Source: Bathynomus jamesi (taxonomy: Eukaryota > Arthropoda > Malacostraca > Isopoda > Cirolanidae). Taken from it: a DNA stretch of 64,000 bases. A program made the translations under genes and the position numbers. This document shows positions 44,682-57,282 of this stretch, piece after piece. The number at the start of each line of letters is the position of its first letter. The stretch's first letter is position 1. Where the stretch lies: contig JAJOZX010000194.1 of the NCBI GenBank assembly GCA_023014485.1, positions 372,001 to 436,000 on the forward strand, given 5' to 3'. The notes under the pieces are model-generated. The model worked only from the letters and a program-made list of their open reading frames with translations, was not told the DNA's origin and made no database searches.

Positions 44682-46924
44682 GGGTGGTCCACAAAAATCA
44701 AACTTTCAATTTTTCTAGCTCCCACCCACCTAATCTGTGTCACTGTAACAGAAAATAAATTGTGAAAAACTTTACTCACATCAGTGCATAATTAGTGGTT
44801 GCTCATGGGGTTATATGTTGCTCTTCGAGTCACTCATTACCGTGATCTATTACAGGTGCTAATTACCAGTAATGCATTTTCTGCTCTTTCACAGATTGAA
44901 ATGTTAAATATAGCTATATGAAATAAATTTTAGTAGATATTGGTATACTACACATTGGTTACATTCACTTACAGTGATGGTCATGTCAAAAACATGTGGT
45001 TTTTACTTATTGGACAAACCAGACCAAAAGATTTTAGGCAGTAAACTGCCTTCAAATGGACAGGTCCTAGGTGTTTTTTTTTTTTTGGCACCATCATGTG
45101 AATAAGAGAGACCAAACAAAGCACCAAAGAAGCGCTGGAGGAAGTTCTCTCATTTTGGGAAAGAGCCTGTATACCAACATACTGGAAGAACCACTGTTTG
45201 GAGAACCTTTTGGTCTTCTTCAAAGAGTGGCAGACTGAAAAAGAACAAGGGAAGGCAAAAATCCAAAACAAGTCCAAAACAAGATGTCTTTCAAAAGCAA
45301 GCTGAACAATTTGTTTGACATTCACATGGAAATGCTCTCCAGATGATCCAGTTTCGAGAAGATTGCAACTTCCTTATCACTCAAAGAGAGCCTGGTCAGT
45401 GTGGCACAATGGGCTCCATTGACAAAAAAATGGCAGAGAAGGAGCAGAGAGTTGCAAAGCAGAAAGCATAGAAAAACGTCTGAAAGACGAAAGCAGTCTA
45501 AGAGCAAGCCTCGACATCCCAAACAGCCAAACTTGCTACTTCAAGCTCTGCTGATGAGTTTCTTGAGGGATCCACTGGAGGTTGCCCCCCACCCCCCTAA
45601 AAAAAATAACACCAGACCAAGAATATTTTCAACTCAAAATTATCTTCAGCCTTAGACAGGACAGGGGTGAATGACTGGATAGTGCTTTACTTTGTATCAG
45701 AAACAACTTGCAGCCTTGGCCAAAACCTTGAGGAACTGACTCTCAGCCAATCCTCTGTGAAATGCAGCTGAGAGCATCATCACAGGCAGCAGGCTGACTC
45801 AGTCCAAAAAGAATTCCATTCCAGACCAGTGGTGGTGCACTGGGACAGAAAGCTTCTGCTAGAATTTACCAGCAACAAGCAGGTGGACCAGCTTCCTGTC
45901 TTAGTGTCCACCTCAGATGGCAACTGCCAGCTCTTGGGAGTGCCAAAAATAACTTTGGGAACTGGGCAACAGCAAGCACAAGCAATGTTCAATCTCTTAC
46001 AACTTTGGGGACTAAGTGAAAGAGTGGTGGGGATGTGTTTCAACACTGCCTGTCACTCAGGATGCTGTTTGCTCCTAGAGCAGAAGTTGCAGAAAGAGCT
46101 GCTCTACTTTGCATGCATGCATCATATCATGGAGCTAGTTGTCACTGCCACATTCACAGTGTGTCATGATGCAATTTTTGGTCCTAAAGTTATGTTATTC
46201 AAGAGATTCCAGCAACAGTGGAACTACATTGACAAAAGCAAGTTCCAAACAGATGTCAATGACCCCTCTGACTGGTAATAGGGATGGACCAACAGTGAAG
46301 AACTTCTGAAGTTTGCCAAAGACCAAATCCAGCACAAAATGTACCAAGACAATTACAAGGAATTTTTTGAACTCATTGTCTTCCTTGGTGGAAATTTTTA
46401 ATTGCCAATTTGATTCAAGCACCCAGGTGGGATGCATCACACTTGCTGGATGTGCAAGGTAGGTACTGTATTCTATCAAGATGTGGATGTTCTGGGAGTA
46501 ATTGCAACACCTCACACTGAAAGAGAAAATGCATCTTCACTGTGACAGTCTACCCAAAGGCATGGTTCACTGTCGGAGCATCGTCGGAAGTTTCCAGATG
46601 CCAGAAAAAGCTCTGACTGGATGACAATGAGTGCTTGTCAACCATGACACCCCCCATCATACAATGGATAGAATGGATAGTACTCATACATCAGTTTGTG
46701 GATGGGAAGGACCCAGAGGTGGTGGAGCTGTAGTGCATACCATATAATACCTATTACAGTGATAGGAGGATAAATTTTGAAACTTCTGAGTGACCCCTAA
46801 ATATGAACTGATCAAAACAAAAATTTACCCGCAACATTTTCTCTCAGAACTTCACAACTTCAGTGGGTGGGAGCTAGGAAATATTAAAAAAAAAAAATTT
46901 TCCCTATATAATTATGGACCACCC
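44682..46924 (+). mobile_element. 2.2-kb DNA transposon of unclear superfamily
   Basis: Ends GGGTGGTCCACAAAAATC and TTATGGACCACCC are inverted, with subterminal CTAGCTCCCACCCACC mirrored by GGTGGGAGCTAG. Both outer flanks read TA. Plus-strand coding remains at 45401-45655 (basic region) and 45829-46278 (VVHWDRKLLLEFTSNKQVDQ; LLGVPKITLGTGQQQAQAMF; ELLYFACMHHIMELVV). I recognise this motif set from repeated uncharacterised invertebrate proteins and suspect an RNase H-like transposase. I cannot assign the superfamily. Stops around 45655-45829 make it inactive. Confidence 0.72.
45829..46278 (+). pseudogene. Transposase-like fragment of the 2.2-kb element
   Basis: 150 codons: VHWDRKLLLEF (a D-K-L motif common near the first catalytic Asp of RNase H folds), LLGVPKITLGTG, then CFNTACHSGCCLLLEQKL and GPKVMLFKRFQQQWNYIDKS. 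The residue after CF is Asn; a Asp seems usual in relatives I recall, which would be a lost catalytic residue. Part of a longer broken ORF. Confidence 0.55.
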
Positions 46925-46926
46925 TA

Positions 46927-47419
46927 ATGATCAACCTTTCATCCCCATTTCAGCTATGCTTAGTAACTGACTACGCTGGAAGCTAAATTAAAAATACTTT
47001 TTAACAAATCAACCATAACTTCATCTTGCTTGCTTTCAGAGCAAATTTGCCTAATATTTTTATTATGCTTTAAAGAAGAAAAAAAACAAAAAAGTTGTTA
47101 GAAATTTTTCATAATTGAGTCAATAGAGACTTTATTCTCTTTTTATCATCCATGACCTTTTTAATTTAGACTTCTTTGTAAATGATGTTCAGGTATAGTT
47201 AGGTTAGGTTACATTAGCCAAAATTAGATTTCCTTAAATCATTTTGTTTTACATTTATTAATGGCAGTCTAAACATTTTTACTGAAAAAAACCTTGCATT
47301 TGAGAAAAAATGTTATTAGCCTCTATATCTTGGGAATGGTCTGTTCATCAAAGGTCCCAGGGGAAAAAAAAAAAAAAAAAAGATTTGGTGAGCATTATTT
47401 GACTGATTAAATATCAAAT
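46927..47419. other. AT-rich spacer, nothing recognised
   Basis: Contains an A-tract at 47364-47381. No coding motif seen. Confidence 0.4.
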
Positions 47420-47423
47420 ACAG

Positions 47424-48362
47424 TAAGCCCTCCATATTCATGCGTTCACTTTTCACAAATTCCAAGTACTTATTCACAAGTTGGTGAATGTATACCAATT
47501 CCTAATTTATGACCCAACTTCCAGTATTCACGAGTTTGCAAACCCATCACCCTACTTCCACATCTCCTCCCACCCACCCTATCACCTTACCAAAGAGCAT
47601 CATAAATGCCTGCTGGTGGAAGCTGTTGCTGGAGGTGGTCAATAACTTCACCAGTTTCCCCTCCATTGGTGATGAAGCCAGGAACATCACTCAGATGGTG
47701 CATCAAGTTGGGGGGGGGGGGGGGGGGCTTTGAGTAAGAAGGGGAGGAAATGACCCAGTCTCACACTGAGAAGCTGATAGAAGAGGACCTCAAGGACCTC
47801 ATCAAATCAAGTAAGGATGATGACAGTGAAAAGGTGGTTGCCAAGAAAAGCAAGCTGAATGTGAAAACACTCAGAAATTATACAAATGCAAAGAGCCATC
47901 ACCAACAAAATTATGGAGTTGGATCCAGTGATGGAGAGGAGCATTAAGTTCAAGCGAGGTGGAGGCTGCATTGCTACCCTACAAAGAATTCCATACAAGC
48001 CTTCAGCATATGGCTAAGCAGATGCCCATCACAATGTTTTTTTGCCCTTCAGCCTCTACATCAGCCATCACTGCCTTCACTTCAGCTTCAGGCACCACCA
48101 CAAACAATCCTCCCGAGGAATCCTCCTCCTGACTTCCCCTCCACCTCCACCACCAGTGTCATCACATCATCATCAAAGGTAAATAAAAACACACTGTTCT
48201 GTACAATTTTATTTTAATTATTGTTCTTAAACATTTACCATTTCCTCCCTATGTTCAGTCTGACCCAAGAACCTAATTCCTTTTTTCCCACTGAACCAAG
48301 GTATCCACATTCGCAAAGTTTCCCAGGAACATAACCCTCATGAATATGGAAAACTTGCTGTA
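47424..48362 (+). mobile_element. Tigger/pogo remnant with terminal repeats
   Basis: CAGTAAGCCCTCCATATTCA near 47424 is mirrored by TGAATATGGAAAACTTGCTG ending near 48362. The plus strand between 47600 and 47945 encodes SIINACWWKLLLEVVNNFTS, FPSIGDEARNITQMVHQVGG and KLIEEDLKDLIKSSKDDDSE. These correspond to the C-terminal end of Tigger/CENP-B-type DDE transposases. The catalytic core is absent and a poly-G run shifts the frame at about 47710. Confidence 0.78.
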
Positions 48363-48597
48363 TGTTACTTTGAAATACTTTGAAATACTTTGAACCTAGA
48401 CAGTCAAATACTAAGGACCAGTCCAAATAAAAATCTCCAGTTCATGAATCCCCTTTTCACATGCAATGAATTATGGTTCTTTTATTGGACTAAACTCAAA
48501 TGTATTAAGAAAAGTGGGTTGGGTGATAACTGATAAGGTTTATCATATATAAAAAGTTCTCTTGCAAGCACTGAGTTAATAGGTAGTATAAAACTTG

Positions 48598-48616
48598 TGT
48601 GTGTGTGTGTGTGTGT
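48598..48616 (+). repeat. Short (TG)n microsatellite
   Basis: About 19 bp of TG repeats. A G-rich stretch with poly-G follows at 48720-48750. Confidence 0.8.
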
Positions 48617-48619
48617 AAA

Positions 48620-49670
48620 ATATCTTGCAACTTGATACCCATATTTTTTTATTATTTGTATCTTTTAACAATTAATGGAAGTTTAATAAATGAAAAAATT
48701 TTGAGGGGATTTCACTGTCTAGGGGGGTTGGGGGTAAGGGGGGGGGGGTTCATTATTGTTCTACACATTTGAATGTGGTATAATTTAATAGATCTCTTCA
48801 TGCTGATTCTAAAAATGTATAGTTTCATAGGTCTACAACAATATGTTTGGGAGTTATTGCCCATTAAATTTATGTGGTAAAGTGGGGCCCCCAAAATCTT
48901 GGGGGCCCATATCTCAAAAGCTATGGGTCATAGAACTTTTTTATTTGAACCAGTGAAATCAGTACCCAGAAGAACCCCATATGTCAATTTTCCTTAAAAT
49001 CCAGGTTGGAGTGGTGACAAATTTTTTAATATTTGTGTGATTTGTCCTGGAATGCCCCATCAGTATCAGCTAAAAAGCAACATCAGTACATCCCAACCAA
49101 ATACCAAAATCTTACAAAGGCAGGCAGCCGAGAGTAAAACATTTCCAAGAGGGAGCAAGGAGAAAGTTCTTTGACATTTCAGCATGCAAATGTGCTGTCT
49201 TCATGCAGTTGCAAAAATAATTTTCACAGAGTACCAAAGAAAGAACAAATGTTTCTTCTGGGCCAAAGGGCCAGGTCCCATTGGCAAACAACTGGAAGCT
49301 TGTAAGAAACTTCCAGTAGTTGGGTTTAATACTTAAGACTAAAGCTGATGTACTTACAGTCAACATCACTGATCTAAGTACAGATTAAGAATATTTGCTG
49401 GAGAACTGCTGGGCCATAGCATGTGGTAAACTAGGGTGATTTTATAGAAGAGTAAATGTATCATTTTGAAGAATAAACTCTAAGGTACATATCTGCTTTT
49501 GTTTCAATAAAATCCTTCAACCCATTTAAAATTTGAGTACACACATTACTTTTCAGCCTACCCTCATATTTATAATTTATTTTTATAAGTGCTGTTCATT
49601 ATCAAATTTACCTTTGGATTTTACCAACTTAAAAATTATTTTATTTTGCTGTTTCTCTCTCTCTCTCTCT
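48620..49670. other. No gene recognised
   Basis: AT-rich with G-runs near 48720-48750. Short ORFs show no family features. Confidence 0.4.
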
Positions 49671-49674
49671 CCCG

Positions 49675-52510
49675 GGTATAGAATGTTTCGCAAAGACCGC
49701 ACCCGTGGGGAGTGGGGTGGGGTACTAATATACGTCAGACACACGTTGAGTCCAGTTGACTGCCAGTTCCGGTCGGAATGGGAGCTGCTTGGCATCGATC
49801 TGAACGTGGGAGGGACGAACTATAGGTTAATCTTGGTGTACAGACCTCCGTATCTCCTCCTCAAGGAGGATACAGCCCTGTACACCAAACTCAGTAGCCT
49901 GCTAGGGGATAGGGTGTGTGTAGTTTTAGGAGACTCCCACTGTCGCAGCATAAAGTGGGAAAACAGGACTGCCGATGCTGAAGGGAGGAGGCTAGTTGAC
50001 TTTGCTGATGAGAACTTCCTCACTCAGTGGGTCAACAAGCCTACACGAGGCGAAAGCGTTCTAGACTTAGTATTCACAACCGAAGACAACCTCGTCACTG
50101 GCCTCACCGTTGACGAATCATTGGGCGGGAGTGATCACGGTCTTATTAGGTTCCGTGTGTGCGTCCCTTGGGTGAAGCGTAGTAACTCGAGAGGTAGTAA
50201 GCTCGATCTCCAGTGGGCGAACTTTGTTAGCCTCAGGGATAGCGTAGGAGAGATGGGGTTAGAGGTTGGCGGCAATGTTGAGGGAGTGTGGAGTGCATTC
50301 CAGGATGAGTTTATGGTGCTGCAGTCTGCTGTCATACCCTCAAAACCGGTCACCCCTGCTTCAACGCAGCCTAGGTGGTTCAATCGTGACATCCCTTTGG
50401 CTATCCGAAATAGGAAAGTAGCATATAGGAGGGCGAAGGCCAATCGTTCCCACGAGAACACTGAAGCGTATGTCCGCCTGTGTAGGGAAGTGAAGGCGAA
50501 GGTTAGGCTAGCGAAACGTAATGAAGAACTACAGGTGGCAAGCCTCTGCAAGGGGAACCCTAAGTTCTTCTTCAGTTATGTTAATAGTAAAAGCCCATTA
50601 GAAGCATGATAGGTCCATTAAAGGACGGAAGCGGCATTCTGCGGACCTCTGACACGGACATCGCTAATGTGCTTAATGAGTACTTTGAGGGAGTGTTCAC
50701 CAGGGAGGATACCCGCGTCATCCCTGAGCAAGGCGTGAGGCACGAAGGTGCTGGCCTGGATAGTGTTAGATGTACCGCGACAGTCATGCCGATAGAATAG
50801 ACAAACTGAGCGCGTTTAAGGCTCCTGGGCCAGACCAGTTTCTCCCCAGAGTGTTGCGAGAAGTGCGCGACCAGGTGGCTCCCCACCTGGCTACAGTCTT
50901 CAACAAATCGTTGGAGATGGGCCAGGTGCCTGGTGACTGGAGGGAAGCCAACGTGACCCCTATCTTTAAGAAAGGGGATCACGAAAGTCCAGGGAACTAT
51001 CGTCCCATTAGTCTCACTTCAGTTGTAAGTAAATTATTAGAAGGGATAATAGCTGATAGGATCGTTGACCATTTGGATTCCTACAAGCTGCTTGGGGACT
51101 CCCAACATGGGTTTAGATGGCATAGGTCGTGTCTCACCAACTTGCTCGAGTTTTTCCACGTCATGTTGAGTGAGTACGATAAGAGTAGGGCGATTGATAT
51201 ACTTTATCTCGACTTTCAGAAAGCCTTTGATAAGGTACCTCACTGCCGGCTAATGGCGAAAGTGCGCGCGCTGGGTATCAGTGGGGAAATACGTAGGTGG
51301 ATTGAAAACTGGCTGAGGAATAGGCGGCAGAGGGTGGTAATTAAAGGGGCTAGTTCGGGTTGGGCCTCAGTCACTAGTGGGGTTCCTCAGGGTTCCGTTT
51401 TGGGGCCACTGTTGTTTATCATTTACATAAATGATATCGACAGTGGCATCGTCAGTCGGATCACCAAATTCGCTATGACACCAAGCTTGGGGCCAATGTT
51501 GGGACGCCCGAAGCGATCGAGGAACTGCGTGCGGACCTAGGTAGGATAGGAGAGTGGTCCAAAAAATGGCAAATGCCGTTTAACTTGGGTAAATGCAAAG
51601 TGATGCACATTGGCTACGCCAATCCCAAGTCGGACTACTCGATGTTGGGTAGTAATATCGAGGTGACTGATTTAGAAAAGGACTTGGGTGTGCTAATTAG
51701 CAGCGACCTTAAGTTTACGAAACAGTGTGTAGAGGTGGAAAAGAAAGCCCAGAAACTATTGGGTTATATCAGGAGGCAATTTCAGTTTCGGAAAAAGGAG
51801 ATTGTGCTCTCACTGTACAATTCCCTTGTTCGGCCGCACCTGGAGTATGCTGTGCAGTTCTAGTCACCCACCCTCAGGAAAGATATTGAGAGGCTGGAGC
51901 GAGTGCAGGCGAGGACCACAAAGTTAATCCCTTCCGTTAGGCATATGGGCTATAATCGATGGTTACGCACCCTGAACTTGTTTTCGCTTGAAACTCGGAG
52001 GCTGCGCGGTCAACTGATCGAGGTTTTCAAGCTCTTACGCGGGTTGAACGATGTCTATTTTAGAAGTATGTTTAGTTTAAATGATAACCCAACTCGCAAC
52101 AATGGTTGGAAGTTGGATTTGAAACGGTTTAGGACTAGTGTGTGTGGGAATTACTTTACGTATAAGATCTGTGACACATGGAACAGGTTACCTTCGGAAG
52201 TTGTGAACAGTTCCTCTGTGGATCAGTTCAAGAAAAGGTTAGACCAAATCTTGCACACTATTTGAGTGTGTACAAAATTTTCCCTGGCACCCGTGCCATT
52301 GGTACCTCCTCAGTATGGGCCGCAAGGCCTTTTGAGGTACTTCTTTTCCTTGTAACTCCTTGTAACTCTTCTTCCCTGTGGTCCAGCTGGACACAGGCTG
52401 TCTTCAACCAAACCTGTGTTTTAAATATAACCATTTTAGCTTACATCTGTGATTCTTCTCTTAAAATGGATTAAAATTCTTTGTTTTCATTCATTCAATT
52501 TTATTCTTCA
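49675..52510 (+). pseudogene. CR1-like LINE, nearly complete EN-RT, recently broken
   Basis: 5'-truncated inside the endonuclease (YRMFRKDRTRGEWGGVLIYV at 49678). The endonuclease core has LGDSHCRSIKW, where the family has GDFN, and GGSDHGLIRF. The linker CKGNPKFFFSYVNS lies before 50600. RT runs from about 50800: KAPGPDQFLPRVLREV, NYRPISLTSVVSKLLEG, LDFQKAFDKVPH, SGVPQGSVLGPLLFIIYIND. At 51472 one base is missing in the FADD catalytic motif. The thumb is at 51573-51863 ([13 protein letters not shown]), ended by TAG where Trp is usual, and the C-terminus reaches 52265. Two more frameshifts lie near 50605 and 50795. Its high GC against AT-rich surroundings suggests a fairly young copy. Confidence 0.9.
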
Positions 52511-52575
52511 TGGGGGACCAAGATCCCCCTACAAGAGCATTAACAGAAGTAATATAATTTGTAATGCAGCATGTT

Positions 52576-53815
52576 TTAACCCTTTTGCTGTGCATGAATG
52601 ACCTCATCATTCATCAAATGTTGATGATAGGAATGCATGAATGACTGTCATTCATAAACTCTATTGCCTACAAACAAGCTCTCATTCTGTATATTCACTT
52701 GTTTATCATTCCTATGGTAACTTTAGTCTTTTTAGTCTTCTCTCTAGTGATTGATGGCAACTTTTTTTCTACTTGAATGCCGAACAGCTTTAATTAATAT
52801 AAGATAAAAACAGTACCCATCAGGATGTCATGTCGTAGTTAGTGTGGCTTCTCTCTCAGAAACAAAGCTAAGACTCAATGAGTGTTGTTGTGGAAAGGAA
52901 GGCTCATTTTTTATCAATATATCAAATCTAAATGATCAAGATTTGGAATCAAGATTTTCAAACTTGATGATGAAAATGACCTAACCATAAAACACAGTAT
53001 TTATACTGTTATCATAGAAACTGGATGATTTTTCAAAAACAAAGTGTAGTCACTAGGTTGATCCAAAGATATTTAGGCAAAGGACATCTTTATACAGACA
53101 CAATTACTATACTACACCAAAGCTTTACAAATACTTACTGGAAAACAAGACATATGCAACAGGAACCATCAGAAACAATCGCCAAGGGCTACCTAAAGAG
53201 TTGCGCATCACAAAAGTTGAAAAAGAAAAAACATGCATTTGAGACTGATGACTTGCCGCGTCTTTTGTGCCAAGATAAAAGAAATGTATACATGCTTTCT
53301 AACATGCATTCAAATACTGATAAGAAAGTGAATAGAAAATCCAAAGGAGGCATTATACAAAAAAACATTCCAGCTTGTATCAAGGACTACAAAATATGGG
53401 ATTTATTGATTGAACAGATCAAGTTCTGCATTACTACAATGGCCAGGAAATCAACAAAATTGTACAAAAAAAACTGTACATTTCATTCAAGTATGAATAC
53501 TTGATGCACTTGGAATATACAACTTTGTAAAGAAGAAGAAAAAGTCATTTTTCTTGAATTCTGTTTGGCAATAATAAAAGAACTGACAGCTACTTCAAAG
53601 CCAGTCCTGGATAAGGCGACTGTTCCTAGGCTAGTTGGGAAGCATTTCTTAGAAAAAATAACATCCAAAAAGGAGTCTCAATCCCACAAAAAGAAGATGT
53701 GCATGCTACCTTCATGGAATAGTGTCACAAAGTCACTATCAATGCAAAACCTGCTCTGACAAACCTGGATTATGCATCAAATGTTTTAAAATATTTCATA
53801 CTGAACTAAACTACT
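52576..53815 (+). mobile_element. piggyBac-type element, 5' end and decayed transposase
   Basis: TTAA at 52576-52579 precedes CCCTTTTGCTGTGCATGAAT, the usual start of a piggyBac-like end. An 11-bp word GCATGAATGAC recurs near 52637. The transposase C-terminal half at 53025-53504 has IQRYLGKGHLYTDTITI, LCQDKRNVYMLSNMHS and IPACIKDYKIWDLLIEQIKF. The Cys-rich tail near 53680-53810 (KPGLCIKCFKIFHTEL in a shifted frame) is broken. The Asp and Trp core residues are not preserved. The 3' end was not found. Confidence 0.75.
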
Positions 53816-53816
53816 A

Positions 53817-54087
53817 CAGATACTCCCCGAGTTACGACCACCCAACTTACAACGACAACTGTCGTATTAAATAAATAAAATAAAATAATAGACAACAAAA
53901 AATTCAAATTCCAATCAGTTTATTTACTATTATTTGTATAATTTGTGTGTTTTGTTATTTTACTTTGATTGAACTACGTATATGTTAATGCACATCACTA
54001 CCATTGTGGTTATTTTTTACTTACGACCATTTCGACTTACGACATGTTTGTCAGAACGTAACCCCATCGTAAGTCGGGGAGTACCTG
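53817..54087. mobile_element. 271-bp Tigger/pogo MITE
   Basis: Ends CAGATACTCCCCGAGTTACG and GTAAGTCGGGGAGTACCTG with TA on both sides. Inner words CGACTTACGA also pair. No transposase. Confidence 0.85.
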
Positions 54088-54207
54088 TACTTTATTTTTA
54101 TATTCTAGGCTTATCTTAATTTTAAGGCAGGTCAATTTAATTTTATAAATAAAATTATATACATTAATTAAAATTAAAATTATACACATATAAAGACAAA
54201 ACTGACA

Positions 54208-54407
54208 GATGTCTGGCAAGAGGAGGACATGTCGGGTATTAATTGGGTGGTTTGAACTTGTGGGAAGCTCATTTTTAAGTCTGGATCATACAGTACGGTA
54301 TCTAAGTAAAAAGCCAGACAATATCAACATGCTTAAAATGCCTGCCAGACAAAGGACACAAGATTGAAAAGGAGGACATATCTTCCTTTTGCCAGATGTC
54401 TGGTAAC
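54208..54407. repeat. Imperfect inverted repeat, MITE-like
   Basis: CAGATGTCTGGCAAGAGGAG near 54208 pairs with TTTTGCCAGATGTCTGGTAA near 54385. GGACATGTC and GGACATATC words lie inside. No clear target duplication. Confidence 0.45.
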
Positions 54408-54409
54408 TA

Positions 54410-55070
54410 ACAGTGACCACATTATCAGATTGTTAGTGTCACAGCACATCTTTAAGACACTCCATCTCTCCTTCAATCTCCTTCTCTATGGCTACCAGGC
54501 TTACTTCCTTATCCTTTACTTGCTTAGTGCATTTGACTGGCTCACCAAAGTTAGCTGTCCTTTGCCAGTCTATCAGCTAACTTTCTGAGATGGGTTACAA
54601 GTTCAACCCTGAGCTTCTTGGCCTTCATCTCTGAGACTTTCTCCATGATTTCTTCTCTTTTCCTTGTTTTTTATGACTTTTTCTACCTTTCTTAACTCTT
54701 CCAGGTGCTGCTGGTATTTGTCTTGCACTTGATGCTGCAAAGAAGTTGGAAATTTGTACAATGGGTCTGTTTGCTGCTATGAGACCTAGATGTTTTTCTC
54801 CTTGGCATGGCTGACTAAAGCCAACTCTCCCATCACTGAAATGTTTATTGACATACACACAATAGTAGCATTTATGTATACTTGAATCACTCCATAAGCC
54901 AGGCTTTGTAGTCCATGTGGTCTAGCCATTGTTTGTTAAACACACTGTACGGGTTGTGAAGTTTTTCACAAAACCCCACATTCAAGCAATAGGCTTGGAC
55001 TAGGTTCTCAAGTTTCCTTATTAATGACCCATCTGTCCTTTGGTCCCATTTGTATTTGCTGTGGGCCAAT
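54410..55070 (-). pseudogene. Degenerate hAT/ZBED-like N-terminal fragment
   Basis: Minus strand: HSKYKWDQRTDGSLI near 55060, KQWLDHMDYKAWLM near 54890, then FSDGRVGFSQPCQGEKHLGL near 54840 and a basic linker (KSHKKQGKEKKSWRKSQR). The KYKAWL-type opening followed by Cys/His-like words resembles BED-finger starts of transposon proteins. Broken by stops. Function unknown. Confidence 0.4.
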
Positions 55071-56735
55071 CCCTTGTATTTTTTTCTCAGTGTCCCTCCC
55101 AGTAACTTGTTAAGTTTTCCTGTTCATTCCTTTTAACCAATCCAGCAGTGGATTCATCATTGCAAGAGTTTTCAAGTTCTATCTGGTTCTCTGGAGTTTT
55201 GTTAAACAAAAATGGTTTAAATCTAAGAATTCTCAAGTTTCTCTCTCTCTCTCCACAGAAGTCTAGTTAAATATTAAAAGTGTTATTTAGCTATAAAGTA
55301 TTTGACAGTAAGTGCTCTGGACACTGTTTGCTCCTGGAAGATAGAGCATAAATTACTGTTGGAAAGCCTATTAAGACATTTTATTTGTTAAGGGTATTAT
55401 GATTCTTTATCAGAGTTTATTAGACATTAAAATTGCCCAGAGTATCATTAATGATTAAGATAATTGTTAGATAATGATTGGTATTCATTTATATTGTAAA
55501 TAAGTATGGGCATGTGTAATATATTTAGCCTACTTAGGATTAAACACCAGAGTTTTTGATTATTGCTCCAGCTTAGAGTGCCTGCCTGAGTACCTTTTCA
55601 GCTGCATTTAACCTAATCCTGTCATTTTTGTCACTTATTAGGGTAATCATATATAGATTGTTTAGCATTATTTATAACTAGTTATTTAACTTCAGAGACT
55701 CGCTTGTTGCTCATGCTTGGTTTTGTATTGCTTATGGCTGCTTAAAATTATTTGAGATTATGTTTGTCACGATTGTTAATGTCATTCAATTTACTATTTT
55801 TAAATTATTTATTTTTTATTCTATATTCATTCAGTGATCAATCTATTCTTTCCATTGATTAATGAGAAAATCATGATTCCAGGCCCAAATTTTTGAACAA
55901 ACAAGCATGACAAAGATACCATTTATCAATCATCTCTCATCAAGCATAACAATTTACAGTCAATACAAAGAATCCATTAAGTGCGAGGAATACATATATG
56001 ATAACACACCCACATCAGTATTCAGTAATGCAATACAAAAGCAGAATACACTACCATTAAATGAAAGAAAATGATTCACAAGGGAAAAAACACAATGCAC
56101 TCTGCATAACAATGGACCAGAAACTTTGCAACATTACATATTATACCGTACTGCCCAGCACAACAAATGAAAAAAATAATGTAGCTACAACAACCATATA
56201 TTGAAAACACACAAATTAATTGGAGCTCTTCTTTTAAATACAAATACAAGTGAAACAGAAAAGACAAAGTATTATTCAAATTTTGGAAAATATGGAGTAA
56301 CACTCGCACATCAAATTTTCCAACAGAGGGAGAAATTTTCTGAATCCTTTCTGAGGCTTGGTGTGGGGACAATCACCACCCCTCTAGCTACGCCACTGCA
56401 CCAGCTGGCTCAACTAGTCCAGATACATCAGGTTTGGATTGTGGATCCAACCTAGCTAGAGTTCCAAAGTTCATTGGGGTTGTGTCAGCTACAGTTGGCC
56501 ACTCCAGGCTTGCCACTGCAATCAGGCTTGTGAACCAAAACACTTATTTAGACATTTACTTAGAAATCTGGTCACAGGGTCAAGTTTGGAGTGTAGCTGG
56601 GCTGGGACAAAGAGTTTCACATACTTTAAACAAACCATTTCCTGTGCTTGTCTCCCACTTATTTTCCTTTGTTTTTCTCTGCTAAGCCTCACTAATTATT
56701 GTGTTTTCCAGGGTTTTTCTGTTAATTGTGACATA
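55070..56735. other. No gene recognised
   Basis: AT-rich with CT runs near 55240. The phrase TAGCTACGCCACTGCACC near 56385 is repeat-like. No protein family features seen. Confidence 0.4.
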
Positions 56736-57282
56736 CAGGGGGTTCTCATTATCCAAAGATAATGGACACCAAGAAACCACCACTTAATGCGGGGACCTAA
56801 AACCCATAAGAAATAATGAGAATAAAGTTTAATTGGAACCTTAACACAATAAATGACACTCGAAATTATGGCTAAACATTTGTAAAATACACTTTTTAAA
56901 CCCTTTTATCTACCATACCATACCTTATAAAATATGTTAATAAAGTACATGTTAAACATGTCATGTCATGGCTGCAACAATAACACAAAAAATCAAAATT
57001 AGAATGAAAACACCAGAAAACCATGGACCAGTTCAGCACTGGCAACAGTTAGTGAGAGACAGAGTATGCGGTGTCAGAGTTTGGGGTGGAGGGTGGTGGT
57101 GTTGGAGGTAGGGGAAAGTGAGTGAGACAGCGAGTCCAAGGGAAATTTAAAGTTTTCCATTGCGCTTCCACATTCCATGTACATTATCCACAGAAACCTC
57201 TTAAGCGCGGGGAATTTATCCGTATGGTTCTACAATTATTTGGCAGCGTAAATGCAGGGACTCAGATAATGAGGATCTCCTG
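56736..57282. mobile_element. 547-bp Tigger/pogo-type element without transposase
   Basis: CAGGGGGTTCTCATTATCCA on the left and AGATAATGAGGATCTCCTG on the right are inverted partners, with TA flanks. No coding content. Confidence 0.75.
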
